Of a stretch of 21,523 bases of DNA, positions 1 to 8,257 are shown one piece after another. Position numbers and translations under genes: made by a program. Under the pieces are notes generated by a model. It saw only the letters and a list, made by a program, of their open reading frames with translations, made no database searches and had not been told where the DNA came from. This stretch comes from a virus, in the IMG/VR virus record IMGVR_UViG_3300035698_032252, positions 1-21,523 of that record. One strand, written 5' to 3'. The first letter of the stretch is position 1, and each line of letters starts with the position of its first letter.

Positions 1-1
1 C

Positions 2-433
2 GAGGAGATGACCGTCCTTTGGAACCCCACATCGTTGACCATCGGTAGGATGGTGAATTGGAACAGGATCATCATCCCCGGGATGTCGCACCAGCCGCTT
101 CAGTACCAATGCACGGGGAACAGAGTTGTCACGCTTGACCTACGGATGGACCGTTTCTTCGCCGCGAGTCAGCCCGGGGCGCCAGACATCTTGGAGTTTC
201 GGCGGTTCTTTGATTCGCTGACCGTTCCAGGTGCGGGGCGCAGGTCTCCGACACGGGTGCTGTTCGTCTGGCCTGGGGTCGCGGATTTAGAGGGCCGCGT
301 GACCAGCGTTTCGTATCGCTACGACCGGATCGCATACGACGGGAAGCCGCTGATCTACGTTGCGACGCTTGGCCTGGAGGAAGACCTGACAACCCGCGTC
401 ACCAGCAAAACGCTGAGGATGGAGGGCCGGTAG
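2..433 (+). CDS. Tail-tube / CIS-tube-like baseplate protein (5' end cut by window edge)
   Basis: This resembles the N-terminal tube domain of contractile injection system and myophage tube-initiator proteins. Those carry an early [F/W]NPTS-x-[T/S]-I-x-R-x-VNW motif; here WNPTSLTIGRMVNW is at residues 5-18 counted from the ATG at 8. A mid-protein stretch of the type 'vtLdLrmDrFFA' and a closing beta segment also fit. Such proteins usually sit between the tail tube and the baseplate hub. The reading frame is open to the left edge, and the two codons before the ATG are GAG GAG with no spacing for ribosome binding. I therefore think the true start lies outside the window and ATG 8 is internal. 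The next gene begins directly after this stop. In related systems the tube domain and a LysM domain are often fused; here they are two adjacent genes. Family assignment is by motif memory, not a search. Confidence 0.72.
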   Translation, partial: EEMTVLWNPTSLTIGRMVNWNRIIIPGMSHQPLQYQCTGNRVVTLDLRMDRFFAASQPGAPDILEFRRFFDSLTVPGAGRRSPTRVLFVWPGVADLEGRVTSVSYRYDRIAYDGKPLIYVATLGLEEDLTTRVTSKTLRMEGR

Positions 434-772
434 ATGCCGCCCGGCGCCAGATCTCGCCACCTGTTTGCGCAGGCGTACCAAGACAGCGCGGGGGCGTGGA
501 CGCTGACCGACCGCGCTCCGTACAGGTTTCGCGACGACCCGCAGAACAGCACCCACGTTGCGGCAGATGGCGATACGCTCTGGTCGTTGGCCGGGGCGTA
601 TTTCTCGGACTTGCCGAGGGCTTGCGGCCTCTGGTGGGTCATTGCGGACTTCCAGCAGAACCCAATCATCGATCCGACGCTCACGCTGAGGCCGGGTACC
701 AAGATCGCCATCCCGCCGCCGCGGGTCGTTACGGACGTAGTTCTCGGCGAAGCCCGCCGCCGCGAGCATTAG
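434..772 (+). CDS. LysM-like baseplate / tail protein
   Basis: A 112-residue protein whose second half reads as a LysM-like module: residues about 40-96 run from THVAADGDTLWSLA through a middle helix to LRPGTKIAIPPP, the usual 'GDTLwsIA ... N ... L.pG..l.iPp' layout. Phage LysM proteins of this type (P2 gpX-like, or the LysM part of gp53/Afp7-like proteins) connect the tail tube to the baseplate hub rather than lyse cells. The ATG follows the previous stop with no gap, and GGAGGG at 421-426 is a plausible ribosome site. It lies immediately upstream of the gpD-like hub gene, the expected place. The spacing inside the module is longer than in classic LysM (an insertion around SDLPRACGLWW), so the fold assignment is good but not certain. 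Confidence 0.72.
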   Translation: MPPGARSRHLFAQAYQDSAGAWTLTDRAPYRFRDDPQNSTHVAADGDTLWSLAGAYFSDLPRACGLWWVIADFQQNPIIDPTLTLRPGTKIAIPPPRVVTDVVLGEARRREH

Positions 773-773
773 G

Positions 774-2063
774 GTGGACCGCTCCGGACCCGGGATTAGC
801 GTCGTTGTCCTTGACGATATGGACGCGCCGGAGGGCAGGCGGGCGGCCATTCTCGATGACCGGGTGATCTCGTTCTCCTACGACGACGACGAGTCCAAGG
901 CGGACAAGGCCACGCTGGTCCTCGACAACGACGACCTCCAGCTTTTCGAGATGGGCGACGACGTGCTCGGCGGGACGATACTCGAGGTGTCGTGGGGGTA
1001 CCCGGGGGCGATGGCGCCACCGCGGCGGCTCATCGTAAAGCACATCAAGGGGTTTCGTACGTTGACCGTGGAGTGCCTGGCGCGCTCCGTGGAACTCAAC
1101 AAGGACTCCAAGGCTCGTACGTGGAAAGACAAGACTCGTACGGATGTTGTTCGGGAGATCGCGGCAGAGCACGGCTACGAGGGGGCCTTCGTCGAGCTCG
1201 ACGAAACAGAGGTCGTTTACGACACGATCACCCAAGGCACAGAGACCGATGCCCACTTCGTCACCCGGCTTGCCCGGGCAGAGGGGTACAAGTTCTGGAT
1301 CGACGACACGGGTTTTCATTGGCACGAGCGGCGGTTTGAGGCTGCGCCTTCGCAGGTACTCCGGTGGTTCGACGATCCAGGGCGTGGCGAGATCATCAGC
1401 GTGTCCATCGACTCCGACATGATGCGGCGGGTGGGGAAGGTCAAGGTCCGCGGCCGCAACCCGAAGGACAAGACCACCATCGAGGAGGAGGCCACGAACG
1501 AGACGGCCGACCGAACCGTGTTTGGGTACCTTACCGAGGCCATCGATCCAGAGGCGTTCGGCACAGGTCGGGTTTCGCACTACACGAAATCCGCGCTGGC
1601 GAATTTCACGACAACAGTTCGCCCGACGTCGGCTACCACCGCCGCACAGGCTAAACGTGAGGCCGATGCTGCGTTTCGACGCGCAGAGCGGGCAGCGGTG
1701 AAGCTAACGTTGACCGTCGTGGGCAATGCCGCACTACGGGCCAAGACGGTGATCATGCTCGAAGGCATCTCGTCGATGTTCTCTGGCCGCTACTACGTGA
1801 CGGGCGCGAACCATCAAATTGGCTCCGGGGGATATACCACCACCCTCCGGTGCATACGGGGCGCCAAGAGCAAGCTGTGCAGCGCCAAAGCGCCTGCGCA
1901 GGGCGGGACCCTGAACACCAAAGAGCCGGCAAAGGATGGCGGCGTGACCGTCACCACGACCGAGCGTATAGCAGGGGAGACGTTCACGACCCACCGAGAG
2001 TATCATCGAACGGGCGCAGCGGTCGTACCGGACGATCCTGAGACGGAGACGGAGACCCCATAA
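774..2063 (+). CDS. Baseplate hub protein, gpD / VgrG-N-like (late control D family)
   Basis: 429 residues. The N-terminal half has the layout of gpD/gp27-type hub proteins: a beta strand series with 'ISFSYDDDESKADKATLVLDN' near residues 32-52, a 'W[G]YPG' turn, then 'VKHIKGF...LTVECLAR' and the helical part 'TDVVREIAAEHGY' with 'ETDAHFVTRLARAEGYKFWID' near 160-180, typical of the VgrG/gpD superfamily. The protein forms the ring that links tube and spike. The start is GTG at 774, two bases after the preceding stop, with AGGG just upstream; the later GTG/ATG codons would remove conserved strands. The last 70 residues are polar and Thr/Glu-rich (ends in repeated E-T pairs), probably a flexible tail. 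The stop overlaps the next start as TAATG, so translation is probably coupled to the spike gene. Confidence 0.85.
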   Translation: MDRSGPGISVVVLDDMDAPEGRRAAILDDRVISFSYDDDESKADKATLVLDNDDLQLFEMGDDVLGGTILEVSWGYPGAMAPPRRLIVKHIKGFRTLTVECLARSVELNKDSKARTWKDKTRTDVVREIAAEHGYEGAFVELDETEVVYDTITQGTETDAHFVTRLARAEGYKFWIDDTGFHWHERRFEAAPSQVLRWFDDPGRGEIISVSIDSDMMRRVGKVKVRGRNPKDKTTIEEEATNETADRTVFGYLTEAIDPEAFGTGRVSHYTKSALANFTTTVRPTSATTAAQAKREADAAFRRAERAAVKLTLTVVGNAALRAKTVIMLEGISSMFSGRYYVTGANHQIGSGGYTTTLRCIRGAKSKLCSAKAPAQGGTLNTKEPAKDGGVTVTTTERIAGETFTTHREYHRTGAAVVPDDPETETETP

Positions 2064-2644
2064 TGGCAGACAACTTCGACGACAGAATCGAGACGGAGCC
2101 TCCGTGTTCGGGGATTCCGATCGGGTACGTCACGGACAACGCGGACCCGGAGCAACTCGGGCGCGTCCGCGTGAACGTCCCCGGGTTCATCGAGCCCGAG
2201 TCTGCGTGGGCCAGGCCCCTCGGAACAGCGGGCGGCGGGACTGCAAACCGCGGGCTGTTCTCCGTGCCCCCTGTCGGCGCAGAGGTGGCGCTGTTCTTCG
2301 TCAACGACGACATCGACCAACCCCTCTACCTATCCGCGCACTGGGGGGCGCCCGATGGCGAAAATGAAGTGCCGGTCGAAGGCCGCAAGACGCCGCCCGA
2401 CAACGTGGTTCTCGCAAACGGCCCCTTCCGCATCGAGCTCGACGTCTCCGAGGGGACGAGGCAGCTTCGGATGACCAACCGGAACACCGGCGACTGCATC
2501 ACCATGAACGCCGACACCAACGAGATCATGATCGCGGCGACAACCCGCGTTACGATTCATGCGGTGGGCGCGATTGACCTTGATGCGACGATGATCACCA
2601 TCGGCGGTCGCGCTGTCACCATGGGCATTACGGATCCAATCTGA
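2063..2644 (+). CDS. Central spike / baseplate assembly protein V-like (OB-fold plus beta-helix)
   Basis: 193 residues. Residues about 15-95 match the gp5/gpV OB-fold: 'IGYVTDNADPEQLGRVRVNVPGF', then 'ARPLGTAGGG', 'FSVPPVGAEVALFFVNDDIDQPLYLS', the standard order for gpV and VgrG spike necks. Residues about 110-190 are short repeating beta strands ('MNADTNEIMIAATTRVTIHAVGAIDLDATMITIG'), as in the triple-stranded beta-helix of membrane-piercing spikes. No lysozyme domain is present. The start overlaps the previous stop (TAATG) and the stop overlaps the next start (TGATG). It sits between hub and wedge genes, as in P2-like baseplates. A separate PAAR tip protein is not evident in this window. 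Confidence 0.87.
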   Translation: MADNFDDRIETEPPCSGIPIGYVTDNADPEQLGRVRVNVPGFIEPESAWARPLGTAGGGTANRGLFSVPPVGAEVALFFVNDDIDQPLYLSAHWGAPDGENEVPVEGRKTPPDNVVLANGPFRIELDVSEGTRQLRMTNRNTGDCITMNADTNEIMIAATTRVTIHAVGAIDLDATMITIGGRAVTMGITDPI

Positions 2645-3423
2645 TGGCGGAAATTCCCGATTTCGATCTGTTCGGAGATCATGCGGCCATTGAGCTGCCG
2701 CCCGAGATCGCCTGCCCCGAGATCCCGTGGTTCGATATCTGCGAGGTGATGCTGCCGGGGGGGGCCCAGTTCGCGGATGTCAATCTGCCGCGGATGATCC
2801 AGCCGGCCCTCGCGCCGCTGGTGCCGATGTTCAACATCGTCGAGGCAGTCGTTGCGATCAAGGACTGCATCGAGGCCATCCCCGCAGCGCTTGGCCCGCC
2901 GCCCGACCCGGGGGCCATGTCGGACTGCATCGGCGCCCTCGCGGAGAAAATCGCGCAGCTCCTGCAGTTGTTGCCGCAGCTTGCCGTCCCGAGGATGGCG
3001 ATCGATCTGGTCAACTGCGCCATCGTCGAGTTCCTGAAGTTGAGATCGTTCATCGCGGGGCTGATCGCCCAGGCTCAGCGGATCGCTCGGATCGTCGAGC
3101 GCGCGGCGGAGTTGGGCGACGCCAATCTGCTGGCGATCTCGGTGTGCGCGTCGGATAGACTCGGGGCCACCTTGTCTGACGAGATGAAGGCGCTGATCGT
3201 GTTGGGGCGGCTGCTGGGCATGCTGCGGCTGCTGCTCAGCCTGATCGATCTCGACGAGGAGATCCCGAACTTTGATGACATCTCAGGCGCCCCGCTCGAT
3301 AGCGTGTTGGTGCCGATTGATGCCGCGCTTGTTACGCTGCGGGTGCTTCGAGACAAACTGCAGGAACTGCAGGAATACCTGATACCCAATCCGCCTGTGC
3401 CGCCGTCCGTGCTGCCGTCGTAG
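2644..3423 (+). CDS. Unrecognised hydrophobic helical protein in the baseplate operon
   Basis: 259 residues with no motif I recognise. The N-terminal 60 residues are proline- and acid-containing ('ELPPEIACPEIPWFDICEVMLPGG'), followed by long Leu/Ala/Ile-rich amphipathic helices, for example 'LAEKIAQLLQLLPQLAVPRMA' and 'LLGMLRLLLSLIDLDEEIP', ending in a proline-rich tail. The helices carry too many charged residues to be clear membrane spans and look more like bundled or coiled structure. Five or more cysteines occur in the first two thirds. It is translationally coupled to the spike gene (TGATG) and followed by the gp25-like wedge gene with an AGGAGG site between. Its position suggests a baseplate or tail-tip structural role, but that is inferred only from context. 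Confidence 0.75.
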   Translation: MAEIPDFDLFGDHAAIELPPEIACPEIPWFDICEVMLPGGAQFADVNLPRMIQPALAPLVPMFNIVEAVVAIKDCIEAIPAALGPPPDPGAMSDCIGALAEKIAQLLQLLPQLAVPRMAIDLVNCAIVEFLKLRSFIAGLIAQAQRIARIVERAAELGDANLLAISVCASDRLGATLSDEMKALIVLGRLLGMLRLLLSLIDLDEEIPNFDDISGAPLDSVLVPIDAALVTLRVLRDKLQELQEYLIPNPPVPPSVLPS

Positions 3424-3433
3424 GAGGAGGAAC

Positions 3434-3784
3434 GTGAACGAGCCGATGACCATCCATGCACCGTTCCGGCGCGGCGCAAGCGACATTGCTACGGCGCAAG
3501 GCAGGGATCTCACGGAGGCCGCGATTCGGCAAATCGTCGCGACGACCCCAGGGGAGTTGCCGTGGCGTACCTCGTTTGGCGCGGGGACCGGGCGTCTACG
3601 CCACCGGCCGATGACTGCTGTCCTGCCCGCGCTTGCTCGCATCTGGTCCCGTGACGCCGTGCGCTCGTGGCTTCCCGGCGTCGAGATCACCGCAGCAGAT
3701 GCGGTCATCGACGGAACTGCCATCTCGGTGGTGTTGACCTATTCCGCGCCCGGAGCGGGAAACGTCGTCGCTGTTGAGCTTTGA
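3434..3784 (+). CDS. GPW/gp25-family baseplate wedge protein
   Basis: 116 residues, the usual size for gpW/gp25 wedge proteins. The core 'LTEAAIRQIVATTPGELPWRTSFGAGT' (residues about 26-52) matches the family's 'v.e.i.qiL.T.pGer...p.fG..l' signature, where the family normally has ER and here LPWR follows the pGE. The C-terminal strand pair ('ITAADAVIDGTAISVVLTYSAPG') is typical. gp25-like proteins join sheath and wedge and help trigger contraction. The start is GTG at 3434, with AGGAGGAGG at 3422-3430 just upstream, a strong ribosome site. An in-frame ATG lies at codon 5 but is further from that site. It precedes the J-like wedge gene, as in P2 (W then J). Confidence 0.85.
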   Translation: MNEPMTIHAPFRRGASDIATAQGRDLTEAAIRQIVATTPGELPWRTSFGAGTGRLRHRPMTAVLPALARIWSRDAVRSWLPGVEITAADAVIDGTAISVVLTYSAPGAGNVVAVEL

Positions 3785-3802
3785 TGGGGGGTAGACTGGC
3801 GC

Positions 3803-5326
3803 ATGGCGAACATCCCGGCTAGCCGCGACTACACGGACAAGGACTTCGCCGCGCTGCGCACGCGGCTGTTCTCCTTGATTCAGAGCGTTTTCCCCACATG
3901 GACGGACACCTCTGTGGCGTCGTTCGGCAACATCCTTGTGGAGATGTTCGCCTGGGTAGGGGACGTGCTCACGTTCTACCAGGACGCCCAGGCGCGCGAG
4001 CGGTTCATAGCGTGGGCCACCCAGCGGAGTTCGATGATCGCGCTCGCGCGGCAGTTTGGGTATCACCTCCAGGGGGCGACTGCGGCCACCGCCGACATCA
4101 CGGTGACGCTTGCTGCGGTCCCGGCTGGCGACGTCACCATCCCGGCGGGGACCGAAATTCGTACCCGCGACATCGCAGAGCCGGTCCGGTTCCAACTCCT
4201 CGCGGATGCTGTGATCCTAGCCGCGGCCAGCCCGCCGGTTGCGACCGTTTCGGCCGAGCACTCCAAGACCTACAGCCATCTTGCGGAGACGGACGGCAGG
4301 GTGGACCTGTGTGTCGTCCTGCCCCGGACGCCCTACCTTGACGGAAGCGCCGTCGTGACGGCCGGCAATGGCAGCTTTGCTGAGGTCGATAGCCTCCTGT
4401 CGTCGTCTGTGTCCGACCTGCACTACGAGGTCCTGGTTGACCAGGCAGATCGCGCTACGCTTCGTTTCGGCGGCGCCCGCGGCGGGGAGGCCCCCATCGC
4501 AGGGCTCGTTTCGATCGAGTACAAGACCGGTGGCGGCGCTGTGGGCAACGTCGAGGCAGGGAAGCTGGTGGTGATGGAGGGCGCGTTCCTGGACGCCCAC
4601 GGGCGGCGTGTGCAGCCGACGATCACCAACGCAGCAGCAGCGTCGGGCGGTGGCGCCCGCCAGACAGTTGCGGCGGCCCGGCTCCAGATTCCGGAAACGC
4701 TCCGCGCGCTGACGCGCACCGTCGCGCGGGAGGATTTCGAGATCAACGCCCGGCGCGTGCCCGGCGTCGCCCGAGCATTGATGACCACCATCAACGAGGA
4801 TCCGGTCGTCGCGGAAAACGCGGGGAAGCTCTACGTGATCCCCGTTGGCGGCGGTTTGCCGACGACGGCTCTCAAGGCGGCCGTCACAACGATGCTCACG
4901 GAAACCCGGCCGCACACGCTGACCTTCGTCCTCGAGGTTCTCGATCCGATCTACGTCACCGTGGACATCGAGGTCCGGGCGACGTTTGCTGCCGGCTCGA
5001 CTCCTGCAGTGGTTCGGGATGCTATCCGAGCAGCCCTCGACGACTACTTTGCGATTCTCTACCCGGCGGGGACGACAGACGCGGCGGGTGCCGACATCTC
5101 GGGCACGCCGAACGCCCGGGTGGGGTTCGGCTTCGAACTCGACGACAACGAGATCCCGTGGTCCGATATCGTCGGGGCAATCCTGGAGACGCCCGGGGTG
5201 CTCAAACTGGGGGCGATGGACGTGAAGATCAACGACCTGCCCTCGGACGTGTCTCTCCATGTTCGCGAGTTTCCTGTCCTCGGCGACGTGACAGTCATCG
5301 ACGCCGAGACAGGGACGGAGGTCTGA
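3803..5326 (+). CDS. Baseplate J / gp6-like wedge protein
   Basis: 507 residues. The N-terminus 'DYTDKDFAALRTRLFSLIQSVFPTWTD' followed by 'ILVEMFAWVGDVLTFYQDAQARERFI' (about 48-73) is characteristic of J-like wedge proteins, which typically begin with a helical segment containing 'lle..A...d.l.yy.d....E.fl.ta'. Next comes a beta domain with 'VTIPAGTEIRTRD' and a later part starting 'ALTRTVAREDFEINARRVPGVARALMTT' (about 307-335), the conserved second half. These proteins form the iris of the baseplate. ATG 3803 is preceded by a G-rich stretch at 3785-3791. The stop is one base before the next GTG. Length and domain order are normal for the family. Confidence 0.9.
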   Translation: MANIPASRDYTDKDFAALRTRLFSLIQSVFPTWTDTSVASFGNILVEMFAWVGDVLTFYQDAQARERFIAWATQRSSMIALARQFGYHLQGATAATADITVTLAAVPAGDVTIPAGTEIRTRDIAEPVRFQLLADAVILAAASPPVATVSAEHSKTYSHLAETDGRVDLCVVLPRTPYLDGSAVVTAGNGSFAEVDSLLSSSVSDLHYEVLVDQADRATLRFGGARGGEAPIAGLVSIEYKTGGGAVGNVEAGKLVVMEGAFLDAHGRRVQPTITNAAAASGGGARQTVAAARLQIPETLRALTRTVAREDFEINARRVPGVARALMTTINEDPVVAENAGKLYVIPVGGGLPTTALKAAVTTMLTETRPHTLTFVLEVLDPIYVTVDIEVRATFAAGSTPAVVRDAIRAALDDYFAILYPAGTTDAAGADISGTPNARVGFGFELDDNEIPWSDIVGAILETPGVLKLGAMDVKINDLPSDVSLHVREFPVLGDVTVIDAETGTEV

Positions 5327-5327
5327 C

Positions 5328-5819
5328 GTGGCGGTGGTCAACGGCAGCTTCGAAGAGCGCGGCGTCGCTGACGGATTCGCTGCAGGGTGGACCATCACAG
5401 CAACGCAAGCGTCACGCGCCCGCGCCGGGTTTGGCGATCCGCCCTGGGGCGTCGAACGGTTCTACTGGTACCTGGCGCCAGCCGACGTGCCGCGCCCATC
5501 CGCATTTGCGCTGTTCGATGCCCAGCCCGAGGCCCTTGAGGACTTCGAGGAGGGTTGGGCAAACGACACTTTCCTATCGTCCTGGATCAGCATTCCTCAA
5601 GACGACGCGCTCTTCGCCCCGGGCGGGGAGCATGTCGAGGCGTGGATCGAGTACGATTTGCTGAACTCGTGGGACGACGTTGCAGAGGATGCCCGCGACG
5701 TCGAGTGGTGCATGTGGTTCGTGTTCTGGTTCAGCACGTGGGCCGATGTGCTTCCTCCCCCCGCGTCCGCTGGGATCGAAACATTCGAGGCAAACTGGCC
5801 CCCCGCAGAAACGATCTAG
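5328..5819 (+). CDS. Unrecognised Trp-rich tail-operon protein with jelly-roll-like N-terminus
   Basis: 163 residues, strongly acidic and unusually rich in tryptophan (about 12). It opens 'VVNGSFEERG...GFAAGWTIT', a pattern seen at the start of galactose-binding-like beta-sandwich domains ('NGsFE...GW'). Two related acidic/aromatic motifs follow: LEDFEEGW (near residue 65) and IETFEANW (near 151). The second is only a few residues before the stop, so the protein may be a shortened member of a longer repeat family. The GTG start follows the J-like gene by one base, with GGGACGGAGG at 5311-5320 upstream. Its position between wedge and gpI-like genes suggests an exposed baseplate or fibre-associated component. 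I do not recognise a named family. Confidence 0.72.
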   Translation: MAVVNGSFEERGVADGFAAGWTITATQASRARAGFGDPPWGVERFYWYLAPADVPRPSAFALFDAQPEALEDFEEGWANDTFLSSWISIPQDDALFAPGGEHVEAWIEYDLLNSWDDVAEDARDVEWCMWFVFWFSTWADVLPPPASAGIETFEANWPPAETI

Positions 5820-5828
5820 GAGTGGACG

Positions 5829-6512
5829 ATGGCCGAGGCTGATTGGACGTACTGCAACGACGGGCTGGACATCGCCACCGTAGACCGTGGCTCGACAGCA
5901 GGGATCGACCCGCCCGAGGGCGGCGGGGATTTCTGCTTCGCCATGAACTCTCTCGCCGCGGCGGTTGGCGCGGTGGCCCTGTACTGTAACGCCGCCAATT
6001 TCGCGCCCGCCGCGAAGGGGGCGTCTATTCGCGGGGCGCTCCAGCGGGGCGCAGGCGGCGGGGCCACCGGGTTTGCGCCGGCCATATTCGCGGGGCTCCA
6101 GGGGCCCTCGGTCGATGATTTCGCATACATGCTGGGGCTGTCGGACGACGACCCGCACCGGATCGTTCTCCGCAAGGGCACGGTCCTCGCGGGGCTTGCT
6201 GGCGCCGACGCGCCCAGTGTTCTGCGGTCATCCGATGATGCGCTGGTCCAGGGAACGTGGGCCCACCTGCGCTTGGACTGCATCACCAACGACAACGGGG
6301 ACGTGATCCTCGAGGCATGGCGAAACACGGGGCCTGTGCATACCCCTGCGTGGGTGCCAATCCCGGGCATGGCACAGTTCATCGATGACCACCTTGGCAT
6401 CAACAGCGGGTCGCAGCCGTACACGTCCGGCAGGATGGGGTTCGCAGGGCGTGTTGCCGACGTGACCCGCCGCATGTTCTTCGACCAGATTGAGTGCATC
6501 AGGCAGTTGTAG
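5829..6512 (+). CDS. Unrecognised tail-operon protein, possible ConA-like beta-sandwich
   Basis: 227 residues. The C-terminal half reads as a beta-sandwich of the concanavalin/LamG sort: 'GTWAHLRLDCITNDNGDVILEAWRN' (about 139-163), then 'WVPIPGMAQFIDDHLGINSGS' and a closing strand 'RRMFFDQIECIRQL'. Phage proteins with this 'W.HLRlD...n..GdviL...' pattern commonly sit in baseplate or fibre operons and may bind a surface ligand; that function is inference. The N-terminal half is Gly/Ala-rich with four cysteines over the whole chain. The ATG at 5829 has AGGAG (5818-5822) six bases upstream, overlapping the previous stop. No signal peptide or membrane segment was seen. Confidence 0.74.
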   Translation: MAEADWTYCNDGLDIATVDRGSTAGIDPPEGGGDFCFAMNSLAAAVGAVALYCNAANFAPAAKGASIRGALQRGAGGGATGFAPAIFAGLQGPSVDDFAYMLGLSDDDPHRIVLRKGTVLAGLAGADAPSVLRSSDDALVQGTWAHLRLDCITNDNGDVILEAWRNTGPVHTPAWVPIPGMAQFIDDHLGINSGSQPYTSGRMGFAGRVADVTRRMFFDQIECIRQL

Positions 6513-6524
6513 GGGACCCGCCAG

Positions 6525-6920
6525 ATGGTCGAGGTTACGGCATTCAACTCCAGGCCGGGGCAAGACCAACTCCGGCTCGCGCCGACGGCCATGACGCCGG
6601 AGCATGGGGCATTCGTCTTCGTGCTGGGGTCCGACGATGCTGGGCGACTCGCGGAGCTCGAGGCCGGTGATTACGTCGAGGTGACCCAGGACATCGATGT
6701 CACCGACGTCCGGCTGGTGCGCGCCGCGCTGACCATCCGCGCGCCCGCCGCTCCCGCCGGCTTCCGATGGCGGGTCGCGCTCGTCGCGAACGGCGGCGAG
6801 TACGGCCCCACGTGGGCGTGGCCAGGCCGAACTCGGCGGATCCCTGACGCTGCGATCGATTTCTCGCAGGCGTCCGGCGTCTATACCGTCGGGGCCCGCC
6901 TTACCCTGGAGGCGGTGTAG
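6525..6920 (+). CDS. Unrecognised small beta-rich tail-operon protein
   Basis: 131 residues with no recognised family. Sequence is a series of probable beta strands: 'AFVFVLGSDDAGRLAELEAGDYVEVTQDIDV', 'VRLVRAALTIRAP', 'RWRVALVANGGEY', and the closing 'VYTVGARLTLEAV', without cysteines. AGGGGA at 6511-6516 overlaps the preceding stop and lies nine bases before the ATG at 6525, a plausible ribosome site. The stop TAG overlaps the next GTG (TAGTG), so expression is probably coupled to the gpI-like gene. It is likely a structural partner of that protein, but this rests only on position. Confidence 0.72.
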   Translation: MVEVTAFNSRPGQDQLRLAPTAMTPEHGAFVFVLGSDDAGRLAELEAGDYVEVTQDIDVTDVRLVRAALTIRAPAAPAGFRWRVALVANGGEYGPTWAWPGRTRRIPDAAIDFSQASGVYTVGARLTLEAV

Positions 6921-8257
6921 TGGCAGAAATCGAACTCCCGGGACTCTACGTCGATACGTTCATCGCCTCAGATCCGGCGGGGGATCTGCATCTCATCTGT
7001 CGCGACCCCGGGCCCGACGAAGTGGGCGCTCCGCGCCGCGGAATAATCGTCGTCAAGGTTGTCGATCTGGGATTCCCAGCGGCCGGGATTGAGCTTGATT
7101 CTGTCTCGGTATCCATCGACGGACCGCCAGCCTGGAAGGGCGGGACCGGGTTTTACCTCGGGTGGGATGGCCCAGAATCCCTCGCGCTCCAGGGCCCGAA
7201 CTCGGTGGTGGTCTGGATCGACCCGGAGCAGGACTTCTCTTCCGAGCACGTCGTCCTGGTCCGCGTCCGGGGCGCGCTCGTCGGCGGCGCAGAGAGCATC
7301 GACGAGACCTACTCGTTCGCCATCGAGGACTACGTTGAGCCTTCGCTGGTTGCTGCGCAGGCGACCGGGCAGACCGCAGTCCGCTTGTCGTTCGACGAGC
7401 CGATGGCTGCGATTGCGGAAACGGCATCGTTCACGTTCGCGGCTCTCGGCGCGCCGGCCGTTCCACTAGCCTCCGTCTCGGCAGTCGCAGATGGCAGCGC
7501 CGTTGATGTCGTCGTCTCCCCGGAGATGACCCCGGATGTCATCTACTCGGTGACCGCCGCCGGAATCTGCGACTTGACGGGCAACCCGATTGGAGCCGCC
7601 AACGCCACGACGTTTGGCGGATTCCGGCCGTCGCGCCCACTTGATCGCTCGTTCGATCTGTGGACGATGGCCGTCCCCGCGTACAACAAGCGCCACGACG
7701 TCGGCGGGGATCTCGCGCGGTTCATCGCGTGCATCCAGGAAGTCGTAGATCTGCTTCTTGTGGACGTGGATCGGTTCCAAGACCTGTGGGCCATCGACAG
7801 GGCACCTTCCGAATTTCTCGACGCGCTTCTCTACGATCTCGGCGACCCATTCAGTTTCAACATCGACGATATGGACAAGCGCCGCCTCGCAGCGGTCCTC
7901 GTGGAGATGTACCGAACGAAGGGGACGGCGGCGGGCATTGTCGATGTCGTCCGCTTCTTCGAGGGCATCGACGTCGTTGTTGAGCGGCTGACGGCAGGGA
8001 CGATGTTGCTCGGGGATGCGGAACTCGATGTTGATTGGATCCTCGGATCGACGGACCCTGCATTTCTCTACTCGTTTTCGATCACCACGACGGTGGTGCT
8101 GACAAGCGGACAACACGATAGAATCACGAGGATTGCGGAGTACATGAAGCCGGCGCACACGCATCTATCCGCGATTATTGAGCCCATCGATCTTGCGGCA
8201 GTGGATCACTGGGTGCTCGGCGTCAGCGAACTCGGCGTTGAGACGGACCTGCACTAG
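6920..8257 (+). CDS. P2 gpI-like tail protein with N-terminal Ig-like domains
   Basis: 445 residues in three parts. Residues about 40-138 are an Ig-like beta domain ('VSVSIDGPPAW ... VVLVRVRG ... DETYSFAIEDY'). Residues about 142-232 form a second, SwmB/Big-like domain ('VRLSFDEPM...FTFAALG...VVSPEMTPDVIYSVTAAGICDLTGNPI'). From about 238 a helical domain follows with 'LWTMAVPAYNKRHDVGGDLARFIACIQEVVDLLL' and 'YRTKGTAAGIVDVVRFFEGIDV', the hallmark of P2 gpI-like tail proteins ('R.KGT..gi...l...G'). gpI-like proteins join the baseplate to tail fibres. The usual gpI is about 180-200 residues, so the Ig-like part is an addition, also seen in other myophages. GTG 6920 overlaps the preceding stop, with GGAGG at 6908-6912 upstream. 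Confidence 0.84.
   Translation: MAEIELPGLYVDTFIASDPAGDLHLICRDPGPDEVGAPRRGIIVVKVVDLGFPAAGIELDSVSVSIDGPPAWKGGTGFYLGWDGPESLALQGPNSVVVWIDPEQDFSSEHVVLVRVRGALVGGAESIDETYSFAIEDYVEPSLVAAQATGQTAVRLSFDEPMAAIAETASFTFAALGAPAVPLASVSAVADGSAVDVVVSPEMTPDVIYSVTAAGICDLTGNPIGAANATTFGGFRPSRPLDRSFDLWTMAVPAYNKRHDVGGDLARFIACIQEVVDLLLVDVDRFQDLWAIDRAPSEFLDALLYDLGDPFSFNIDDMDKRRLAAVLVEMYRTKGTAAGIVDVVRFFEGIDVVVERLTAGTMLLGDAELDVDWILGSTDPAFLYSFSITTTVVLTSGQHDRITRIAEYMKPAHTHLSAIIEPIDLAAVDHWVLGVSELGVETDLH

Noticed and set aside
4217-5398. 393-codon open frame on the minus strand
   Set aside because: Antisense to the clearly recognised J-like wedge gene, with shadow composition and no motif.
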